This document shows positions 1 to 6,330 of a DNA stretch of 8,661 bases, piece after piece. Both the position numbers and the translations under genes were made by a program. The notes under the pieces were generated by a model that was not told where the DNA came from, did not search any database, and saw nothing but the letters and a program-made list of their open reading frames with translations. The DNA comes from Fidelibacterota bacterium (GTDB taxonomy: Bacteria > Fidelibacterota > UBA2242 > JAFGTP01): positions 1 through 8,661 of the forward strand of contig JAIPHI010000117.1 of the NCBI GenBank assembly GCA_021735285.1, given 5' to 3'. Within the stretch, counting starts at the first letter, position 1, and each line of letters starts with the position of its first letter.

Positions 1-138
1 AAAATGTTCCAGCTTGCTATAGATGAAGAAAAAGCCCGCAAGTATAGAGAATCTTCCCAGCCCCTGGATGAAGAAGTCTGCACAATGTGCGGAAAAATGT
101 GTGCTTTGCGGAAAAGTCGGGATAGATTAAAAAAATAA
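1..138 (+). CDS. thiC: Phosphomethylpyrimidine synthase ThiC, C-terminal fragment (5' end outside window)
   Basis: The frame is open from base 1 and ends at TAA 136-138, giving the last 45 residues of a protein that begins before the window. The fragment reads like the ThiC C-terminus: a helix with LAIDEEKARKYR, then an acidic turn, then the cysteine cluster CTMCGKMC (codons 27-34, bases 79-102) and a basic tail. ThiC is a cytosolic radical-SAM enzyme that converts aminoimidazole ribotide into hydroxymethylpyrimidine phosphate for thiamine synthesis; this cluster binds the 4Fe-4S centre. The spacing is C-x2-C-x3-C. The long E. coli-type enzyme has C-x2-C-x4-C and a C-terminal extension after the cluster, so this looks like the short ThiC form. 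The gene points toward the fucosidase and ends 8 bases from that gene's stop. No functional tie to the fucose genes is expected. Confidence 0.9.
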   Translation, partial: KMFQLAIDEEKARKYRESSQPLDEEVCTMCGKMCALRKSRDRLKK

Positions 139-146
139 TTGTTTAC

Positions 147-1622
147 TCATCCGGAGAATGAATATTTATCAGGTAGATTATAGAATTGAATTTCTGATAT
201 AACGGGACATGCTTTTGATTTTTTAATATTTATTCTGATTTGAGATGTTTGAATCTCAGGAAATTTCAATATTCGCTTATAACCGATAGTTGTTCCTTTT
301 GTTATTTCCTGCCACTCATTATTAATCCTGGCTTCTATATTAAATTGTTGTATGCGCTGCCCCAGAGGAATATATTCTTGAAGTAAAATTTTATCGATTT
401 TTTTAGCTCTTTTGAGATTAATATTAATAGATGCCTGCTCTATTTTATCTTCCGCTGCCCAGTAAGTTTGAAAATCAGAATCGACAAGGTTATCAGGACT
501 ATATCGACTACTTTTTCCTCTAATATTAGTAGCACTTATCTCATTATTGATCTTAACTGGTTGGGAAAAACATTTTTCTAAAGCACTAGCGAATTTTAGT
601 AAAGTGTCTCTATCATTAGGATGAATTAATCCGCGTTTATCAACTGGTATATTTAATAATAATGATGAATTTCTACCCACGCTATTATAATAGATTTTTA
701 ATAGTTCCGGAATAGATTTAACTTTATTATCTTCAGAGGAATGATAAAACCATCCGGGTCGAATGGATACATCCACTTCTGCTGGCACCCAATGATTGCC
801 ATTTTTGTGACCAAATTGAAGCTGTTTGTATTGTGGATACCCGGGATACATTTGTTCTCTGTTTAATAGACACCAATTGGTTTTGCCTGCAAATCCTTCT
901 TCATTGCCAACCCAGCGTAGGTCTGGCCCGGCATCACTGAAAATACAGGCTTGGGGTTGGAGTTCCCGGACCATTTGCCAGGTTTTATCCCAGCCGTAAT
1001 AGGTTTCTCTATCTATTTTACGGGTTTCATTAGCTCCGCCATAATAGCCGTCACCACCATTAGCGCCATCAAACCAAACTTCAAAAAGGGGCCCATATTC
1101 AGTCAAAAGTTCCTGCAACTGGTTGCGGTAATAGGTAATATACTTTTGATTACCATATTCCGGATGATGTCTATCCCAGGGGGAAAGATACAAACCCATT
1201 TTCAAACCATGTTTCTGGCAGGCTTCGGCAAGTTCGCGCACTACATCACCTTTTCCATCTCTCCAATTACTGCTTTCTACGGAATAATTGGTATAATCGG
1301 ATGGCCACAAACAAAATCCATCATGATGTTTGGCGGTTAGAATTAAGCCCTTCATTCCTGCTTTTTTAGCTATTTTTACCCATTGTTCACAATCCAGATT
1401 TGATGGATTGAATTTGTCCGGATCAGTGGATCCATCTGACCATTCTTTATCAATAAAAGTATTGATTCCAAAATGAATGAAACCATAGAATTCCATTTTG
1501 TGATGCTTAATTTGTCTATCTGAAGGTATAGGACCGTAGGGTTTGGGTGGAAAGGTTTGAGAGCAACTTAAAATCAATGATAATAGTATTGTGAGATATA
1601 AATATTTCATAGTTTTCCTCAT
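147..1622 (-). CDS. Alpha-L-fucosidase, GH29 family lipoprotein with C-terminal F5/8-type (CBM32-like) domain
   Basis: Predicted retaining exo-enzyme that removes terminal L-fucose from glycans. Residues 1-20 form a lipoprotein signal ending in the lipobox LILSC, with Cys20 as lipidation site. The residues after the Cys (Ser, Gln, Thr) include no acidic surface-export signal of the Bacteroidetes type and no inner-membrane Asp at +2, so a periplasm-facing outer-membrane anchor is the simplest guess. The GH29 barrel spans about residues 33-345. HFGIN (50-54) and the active-site HHDGF (99-103) are typical. Asp185 in VWFDGANG is the likely nucleophile. Glu241 or Glu242 in VGNEEG is the likely acid/base, a pattern recalling the GH29-B (alpha-1,3/1,4) subfamily. 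Residues about 360-485 resemble a discoidin/F5-8C carbohydrate-binding domain (SRYSPDNLVDSDFQTYW). At 491 residues the length suits the family. It is second in an operon, 4 bases after the fucP stop. The true start may be Met5 at base 1610, because AGGA lies 5 bases before it. Exact substrate linkage is not determinable here. Confidence 0.93.
   Translation of the reverse strand: MRKTMKYLYLTILLSLILSCSQTFPPKPYGPIPSDRQIKHHKMEFYGFIHFGINTFIDKEWSDGSTDPDKFNPSNLDCEQWVKIAKKAGMKGLILTAKHHDGFCLWPSDYTNYSVESSNWRDGKGDVVRELAEACQKHGLKMGLYLSPWDRHHPEYGNQKYITYYRNQLQELLTEYGPLFEVWFDGANGGDGYYGGANETRKIDRETYYGWDKTWQMVRELQPQACIFSDAGPDLRWVGNEEGFAGKTNWCLLNREQMYPGYPQYKQLQFGHKNGNHWVPAEVDVSIRPGWFYHSSEDNKVKSIPELLKIYYNSVGRNSSLLLNIPVDKRGLIHPNDRDTLLKFASALEKCFSQPVKINNEISATNIRGKSSRYSPDNLVDSDFQTYWAAEDKIEQASININLKRAKKIDKILLQEYIPLGQRIQQFNIEARINNEWQEITKGTTIGYKRILKFPEIQTSQIRINIKKSKACPVISEIQFYNLPDKYSFSG
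1616..1619 (-). promoter_or_regulatory. Possible Shine-Dalgarno AGGA for a downstream fucosidase start (Met5)
   Basis: On the minus strand AGGA sits inside codons 1-3 of the longest reading frame and lies 5 bases before the second ATG (1610-1608). The first ATG (1622-1620) has only a GGA within the fucP stop region as ribosome site. Starting at Met5 gives a 16-residue lipoprotein signal with Lys2 and a compact hydrophobic core, so it is equally good or better. Either start leaves the mature lipoprotein unchanged. Confidence 0.4.
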
Positions 1623-1626
1623 TTTT

Positions 1627-2976
1627 TTATCCGTGTTCTAATTCAATATATTGATGATAGGTTTTGAATCCATAATGAGTGATCACAATAAAACAGAGCA
1701 AAGTTAATACAAAAGATGCTCTGACTCCGGATAGAGGCCCTACTTGCCCAAGATCAATAATTGCTCCCTGCATAGGAGGCATAACTGACCCGCCTAAAAT
1801 TGCCATAATAAGTCCGGCAGCTCCGATCTTAGCATCTTCTCCCAATCCTTTTAAAGCAATGCCGTAGATTGTAGGAAACATCAGAGACATACAGGCGGAA
1901 ATACCAACAAGGCAATATAATCCCACTATACCGGGAATAATAATTGTTCCCAGAGTTAAGGTAATAGCGCCTATAGCCAGATTCATTAATAATTTGCCAG
2001 GTCGAAAATATTTTAGTAAAAAGGTATTAATAAACCTGCTAACCGTGAAAATTCCCATAGCGACAATATTATATTTCTGTGATAATACTTCAGCTTTTGC
2101 CACAGACATTCCAAATTCAGGCGAAGTAAATACCTCTGTACCATAGTGGATAATAAAGGTCCAGCACATTATTTGAGCAGCTACATAGAAAAATTGTGCT
2201 ATTACTCCGTGGAGATAACGTTGATTGGAAAATAATCGTTTTAAAGTAGGTTTTAAATTAAGATGTTTGTTCTTATCTCCGTGCCCGGGCATTTTAGTAA
2301 TCGCCACTAAGATTAAAACTGCAATCAAAATAAAAGCCATAAAAACATAGGGAGTTCTTATAACAGCCAGATCGTTGGTAGTTACCTCTTTTAATTTTGC
2401 AGAAGCCATTGCGGCTCTTTCTGAGGCAGTAGCCGGATGGAGTTTGGCTAGAATTAATTGTTGGGCGATAAACATACCAGTAAGTGATCCGATGGGGTTA
2501 AAAGCCTGGGCAAAATTCAAACGCTGGGTAGAAGTTTCTTCAGGTCCCATTGATAAAATATAGGGATTAGAAGTTGTTTCCAAAAAGGAGAGTCCACAAG
2601 TAAGGATAAAATAAGCAATTAAAAATAGGCCGAAAACCTGAATCATACTGGCTGGGATGAATAATAGAGCACCGGTAGCATATAATCCTAAACCTACCAG
2701 CAATCCGGATTTGTAAGAAAATTTCTTAATAAACATGGCTGCTGGAAAAGCCATTGCGAAATATCCTCCATAAAAGGCAAATTGTACCAGCGATCCTTGA
2801 AAATTACTCATCATTAGAACTCTGGAAAAGGCTTTGACCAGAGGATTGGTGATATCATTAGCAAATCCCCATAAAGCAAAACAACTTGTTACCAGGATAA
2901 AAGGTAAAAGATATTTACGAGGTATTACTTTTTTATCACTTTTTATTGTCCCTTGTTTTGAATCTTTATTTGTCAT
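1627..2976 (-). CDS. fucP: FucP-type L-fucose:H+ symporter (FHS family, major facilitator superfamily)
   Basis: Inner-membrane sugar permease, predicted to import L-fucose with protons. At 449 residues with about twelve hydrophobic segments and a charged cytoplasmic loop near 229-255, it fits the family. Alignment by eye with E. coli FucP is good over long stretches: WGFAN (36-40), NFQGSLVQFAFYGGYF (58-73), KKFSYKSGLLVGLGLYATGALLF (84-106), GLSFLETTSNPY (128-139), RLNFAQAFNP, YVAAQIMCW and MFPTIYGIALKGLG. Glu133 matches the substrate-binding Glu135 of E. coli. The E. coli proton-relay Asp46 position is Asn44 here, with an Asp three residues earlier (Asp41). A GGAG lies 6 bases before ATG 2976-2974, supporting this start. 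It is the first gene of the operon, followed after 4 bases by the fucosidase, which supports fucose over other FHS sugars (glucose, galactose). Confidence is high for family and moderate for exact sugar. Confidence 0.9.
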   Translation of the reverse strand: MTNKDSKQGTIKSDKKVIPRKYLLPFILVTSCFALWGFANDITNPLVKAFSRVLMMSNFQGSLVQFAFYGGYFAMAFPAAMFIKKFSYKSGLLVGLGLYATGALLFIPASMIQVFGLFLIAYFILTCGLSFLETTSNPYILSMGPEETSTQRLNFAQAFNPIGSLTGMFIAQQLILAKLHPATASERAAMASAKLKEVTTNDLAVIRTPYVFMAFILIAVLILVAITKMPGHGDKNKHLNLKPTLKRLFSNQRYLHGVIAQFFYVAAQIMCWTFIIHYGTEVFTSPEFGMSVAKAEVLSQKYNIVAMGIFTVSRFINTFLLKYFRPGKLLMNLAIGAITLTLGTIIIPGIVGLYCLVGISACMSLMFPTIYGIALKGLGEDAKIGAAGLIMAILGGSVMPPMQGAIIDLGQVGPLSGVRASFVLTLLCFIVITHYGFKTYHQYIELEHG

Positions 2977-3028
2977 GGTTACTCCGCAATCTTATATGTT
3001 TTTAAAACTTATTTCGTTTTTCTGAGAA

Positions 3029-3054
3029 ATTATATTCAACTTTGTCAAATTATA
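3029..3054 (-). promoter_or_regulatory. Weak candidate promoter elements for the fucP-fucosidase operon
   Basis: Reading leftward there are TATAAT (3054-3049), a perfect TTGACA (3048-3043) and a second TATAAT (3034-3029). TTGACA and the second TATAAT are only 8 bases apart, so they cannot work as one sigma70 promoter. Neither TATAAT has a recognisable -35 box at 16-18 bases. A start from one of these -10-like boxes would leave a 5' leader of roughly 45-65 bases. In such AT-rich DNA these matches can arise by chance. Confidence 0.2.
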
Positions 3055-3364
3055 GTAGTAATTATTGCAAATCCAGGCTTGTGAAATTTATTATTAAGCC
3101 TTTAAACAAGCAAATTAATTTTCTGCGGAAACAAACTTAATTTTAATTATATTGTTTCTATAAATGTTAATATAGATATAAAAAGTGGAAAAAGAGGATT
3201 CATCTCTCCCAAAGATAGTATATACTAGTTTTTAAATTAAGGCCCTAGTTTTATGTAGATTTATATGTTAATTAAAAAAGATAAGCTTGGATTGGTTAAT
3301 TGAACTTTATATCAGTACAAATCGATTCTAGAAAGCCATTCAACTTGATTTATTTATATTATAG

Positions 3365-3393
3365 GCTAATATTATCTGAGGATAAATATTAGC
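3365..3393. repeat. Interrupted palindrome (candidate operator or hairpin)
   Basis: The left arm GCTAATATTATC (3365-3376) and right arm GATAAATATTAGC (3381-3393) are complementary apart from one extra A in the right arm, around a TGAG centre. The outer 9 bases of each arm pair perfectly. It lies about 90 bases upstream of the -35 box of the receptor promoter and overlaps a poor promoter-like pair (TTGATT 3345-3350, TAATAT 3367-3372). It is not followed by a T run in either direction, so it does not look like a terminator. A dimeric regulator site is the favoured reading, but no regulator gene is in the window. Confidence 0.5.
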
Positions 3394-3482
3394 AATTATA
3401 AGGTGTTTATTGAGGGGGAATAGGTGTGATATGAATTGTTTGAAGTCTAATATCAGAAGTTAGTATTTTTCAAAAATAAACT

Positions 3483-3511
3483 TTGACTTTGTTTATAAAA
3501 AAAATTATATT
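3483..3511 (+). promoter_or_regulatory. Sigma70-type promoter for the TonB-receptor operon
   Basis: TTGACT (3483-3488) and TATATT (3506-3511) are separated by exactly 17 bases. Each box matches the sigma70 consensus at five of six positions. The predicted start is near 3518, giving a 5' leader of about 45 bases that ends in the strong ribosome site GGAGGAGGG (3550-3558), six bases before the ATG. The match is better than anything else in this intergenic region. Bacteroidetes-type TAnnTTTG boxes were looked for and not found in suitable spacing. Confidence 0.6.
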
Positions 3512-3517
3512 TTACGG

Positions 3518-3529
3518 TATTTTAAAATA
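3518..3529. repeat. 12-base perfect AT palindrome at the predicted transcription start
   Basis: TATTTTAAAATA begins about 7 bases after the -10 box, so it overlaps the expected +1 position. It could be a repressor site or simply AT-rich sequence; composition makes chance occurrence plausible. Confidence 0.3.
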
Positions 3530-3563
3530 TCAATAAATATTAACTAATCGGAGGAGGGCAAGA

Positions 3564-6302
3564 ATGAAAAATAGATTTACATTAATATTCCTCACAATAA
3601 ATTTTTTATTTTTTATCCCTTTACTAGGCCAAACCACTGGAAAAGTTTCGGGCAGGATTATTGATGAACAAACAGGAGAACCTTTATATGGTGTTAATGT
3701 GGTTATCACTGGTGAACAGCAATTAGGTGCTGCATCTAATCAAGATGGTATTTATTATATTATTAATGTACCCCCGGGAACCTATGAGATGAGAGCATCA
3801 ATGATAGGCTATAATCCGATTGTTATAAAAAATGTAAATGTCTCCGTCAATAGAACTGCTGAGGTTGATCTCGAAATGTCACAAGCAACATTACAGGGTG
3901 AGGAGATTATTATTCAGGCTGAAAAAATCTCAGTAAAAAATGACCAAACCAGTTCGTTTCGTAATGTATCATCAAGCTCGATTGAAAAATTACCAGTAGA
4001 AAATTTAGATCAGATTGTAAATATGCAGGCCGGAGTAGTTAATGGTCATTTTAGAGGAGGACGAAATACTGAAGTTAGTTATATGATTGATGGCCTACAG
4101 GTAGATGAAGCATTTTATAGTGATGAAGAAAATATAAATAAAGCAATAAATGTTGAAACAGAATCAATCAAAGATGTTGAGATAATAACCGGAACTTTTA
4201 ATGCTGAGTATGGTCGAGCCATGAGTGGAGTTGTGAATGCAGTTACCAAGGATGGTAGTGAAGATTTTCATGGTTCAGCCTCTATCAGTCTATCCAATTA
4301 TTTCTCTTCCCATGATAATATTTTCCCGGGTTTATTGTCAAGCTTATCACTCAATACGACTAAGGACTACAAAATGAGTTTAGAAGGTCCGATTATAGGC
4401 AATAAACTTACTTATTTTATCAATGGGCGCTTTAGAAATCGCAAAGGTCACTTAAATGGTATTCGCCGCTATAACCCGGCTGATTATAATGATTATTCAG
4501 TTAGCAATAGTGACTTATGGCATGTTGAGCAGACAGGAGATAGTGCCTATGTCTCAATGGATAATTCTGAGGATATTAGTTTATTAAGTAAACTGGTTTT
4601 CAGACCTAGTAGTGAAATCAAAGTATCCGGATTATTTACTCTCAACGATGAGCAAAGTAGTTCCTATAGCCATTATTGGAAATATAATCCTGATGGTCTG
4701 GGTAAGGATTATCACAGTTCCTATCTAGGAGCTATGACTCTCAACCATATGGTTTCTCATTCAATGTTTTATGAATTGAAGGCTTCTTATCTAAAAAATG
4801 AATATCAAAGCTATAAATATGAAGATCCTACGGATTCTCGTTACTTACATCCGAGATATAGAGGTCTGGGATATACCGGTTTTGTTACCGGTGGAACAAT
4901 CGATCCGGATCAAGAGCATGATACTTTTGAAGACCTGACATTAAAATTCGATCTGAATTGGCAAATATCTGTGCATCATGCTCTTAAAACCGGGTTTCAA
5001 TATATAGACCATAAAATAGATAAGCATCCTGTTAGTGTGATGAATAAATATGAAGGGACTCCAGAAGAATATGAATCTGTAATAGAACCCGAGACCGGTA
5101 AGATTGATTGGCCTTATTATGAGCTAGAAATTGAACCTGTAACTGATAAAACAATGGATGTATATACTGCTCACCCGGAGGAATTTGCATGCTATATTCA
5201 AGATAAAATAGAATATGAATCAATGGTGATCAATCTGGGTTTACGCTATGATTATTTTGACTCTAAACAAAAATATCCTACAGATCGAAGGAATCCTGAT
5301 AATGAATTACTATTACCGGATAGCATGATGAGTGAATATAAATTAGCTCCCCCTCAGACTCAGTTAAGTCCCAGGTTCGGACTTGCCTATCAGCTTGGAG
5401 AACAAGCATTATTAAGATTTAGTTATGGCCACTTTTTTCAGATGCCACCTATGTATGCTTTATATACTAATAATATTTTTCGAGTTCCTTTAGGGGACTA
5501 TGAAACCACCATGGGTAATTCACAATTACACGCCCAAAAAACAGTCCAATATGAAATAGGATTATGGCAGGAACTTTTGGAAGGACTTGGTCTTGAGGTA
5601 GCCTTATATTATCGAGATATATACGATTTGTTAAGTACAAAAATTATTTCTACTTACAATCAAATTGAATACGGTCTATATACAAACAAAGATTATGGAA
5701 ACGCCCGCGGTCTTGAAGTGAAATTGGATTTTTTAAGAGGTGGATTCAGTTCTACGTTAAATTATACTCTCTCTTATACAAAAGGGAATGCCGATGACCC
5801 CCAGCAGACATTTGACAGAGCCGGAAGTTCAATGGATCCTATTAAGCGCTTTATTCCTTTAAGTTGGGATCAACGGCATACACTTAATATAACTTTGGGA
5901 TATGCTTATAATGATCTTGGAAGCACATTGACTTTTTATTACAATTCCGGTCAACCTTATACATTTTCTCCTCTGGAGGAAAGCCGTTTATATAATGTGA
6001 ATCTATATATGAATAATGATTATACACCCTCAGGCTATAAATTTGATTTTACAGGTTTTTATAGGTTGAAACTATTTGGCAGCTATCAGGCAAAATTAAG
6101 TTTAACAATTTATAATCTATTGGATCGATTAAATCCTGTTTGGGTCTATGATGATACAGGACAACCTTATACAACAATCATTCGTGATGGTGATCGTGCA
6201 TCACACCATAGTGATTTTAATGAATATAAAGATCGGGTGCAAAATCCAACTGCCTATTCAACGCCGCGTGAAATTAAAATTGGATTGGGAATTGAATTTT
6301 AA
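3564..6302 (+). CDS. TonB-dependent outer-membrane receptor with N-terminal carboxypeptidase-regulatory-like domain
   Basis: Predicted outer-membrane active transporter energised by TonB/ExbBD. A signal peptide covers residues 1-22, probably cut between Gly22 and Gln23. Residues about 25-105 form a carboxypeptidase-regulatory-like beta-sandwich (GKVSGRIIDEQTGEPLYGVNVVI, then the NVPPGTY turn). A short segment with GEEIIIQAEK (112-121) may hold the TonB box. The plug domain is about 125-232, with HFRGGRNTEVSYMIDG (162-177) and FNAEYGRAMSGVVNAVTKDG (212-231), both hallmarks of this receptor class. The remaining about 680 residues form the barrel, rich in aromatic-alternating strands and ending in IGLGIEF with the terminal Phe expected for BAM recognition. 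Start choice is secure: GGAGGAGGG lies six bases upstream and the signal peptide follows. A 28-base gap and an own ribosome site lead to the next gene, suggesting one operon. The ligand is unknown; a fucosylated glycan is inferred only from the divergent fucosidase and fucP. The architecture resembles the Oar/Calditrichota style as much as SusC. Confidence 0.9.
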   Translation: MKNRFTLIFLTINFLFFIPLLGQTTGKVSGRIIDEQTGEPLYGVNVVITGEQQLGAASNQDGIYYIINVPPGTYEMRASMIGYNPIVIKNVNVSVNRTAEVDLEMSQATLQGEEIIIQAEKISVKNDQTSSFRNVSSSSIEKLPVENLDQIVNMQAGVVNGHFRGGRNTEVSYMIDGLQVDEAFYSDEENINKAINVETESIKDVEIITGTFNAEYGRAMSGVVNAVTKDGSEDFHGSASISLSNYFSSHDNIFPGLLSSLSLNTTKDYKMSLEGPIIGNKLTYFINGRFRNRKGHLNGIRRYNPADYNDYSVSNSDLWHVEQTGDSAYVSMDNSEDISLLSKLVFRPSSEIKVSGLFTLNDEQSSSYSHYWKYNPDGLGKDYHSSYLGAMTLNHMVSHSMFYELKASYLKNEYQSYKYEDPTDSRYLHPRYRGLGYTGFVTGGTIDPDQEHDTFEDLTLKFDLNWQISVHHALKTGFQYIDHKIDKHPVSVMNKYEGTPEEYESVIEPETGKIDWPYYELEIEPVTDKTMDVYTAHPEEFACYIQDKIEYESMVINLGLRYDYFDSKQKYPTDRRNPDNELLLPDSMMSEYKLAPPQTQLSPRFGLAYQLGEQALLRFSYGHFFQMPPMYALYTNNIFRVPLGDYETTMGNSQLHAQKTVQYEIGLWQELLEGLGLEVALYYRDIYDLLSTKIISTYNQIEYGLYTNKDYGNARGLEVKLDFLRGGFSSTLNYTLSYTKGNADDPQQTFDRAGSSMDPIKRFIPLSWDQRHTLNITLGYAYNDLGSTLTFYYNSGQPYTFSPLEESRLYNVNLYMNNDYTPSGYKFDFTGFYRLKLFGSYQAKLSLTIYNLLDRLNPVWVYDDTGQPYTTIIRDGDRASHHSDFNEYKDRVQNPTAYSTPREIKIGLGIEF

Positions 6303-6330
6303 GTGATTTTATATAATAGAGAGGAATAAA

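Larger units (their letters stand above)
2977..3563. other. 587-base gene-free divergent control region between fucP and the TonB-receptor gene
   Basis: Very AT-rich and without any convincing reading frame on either strand. It must hold the promoters for both divergent units. Near its right end is a good sigma70-like promoter for the receptor operon (3483-3511) followed by a 12-base palindrome. About 100 bases further left is a strong interrupted palindrome (3365-3393). On the fucP side only unpaired promoter-like elements are visible (3029-3054). The stretch from about 3060 to 3360 shows AT-rich sequence with short repeats such as CTAGTTTT (3224 and 3245 areas) but nothing I can name. The length is well above what two promoters need. 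Confidence 0.6.

Noticed and set aside
167..199. TATCAG/CTGATA inverted repeat near the fucosidase 3' end as a terminator
   Set aside because: Arms are only six AT-rich bases around a 21-base loop, with no T run after it on either strand.
951..1340. A 129-codon open frame on the plus strand opposite the fucosidase
   Set aside because: It is fully antisense to a well-conserved GH29 catalytic region, lacks a ribosome site and shows only low-complexity hydrophobic content expected from the complementary strand.
3431..3463. A ten-codon possible leader peptide with a GAGGGGG about 12 bases upstream
   Set aside because: The ribosome-site spacing is long, the peptide has no run of regulatory codons, no attenuator hairpin with a T run follows, and the best promoter lies downstream of it.
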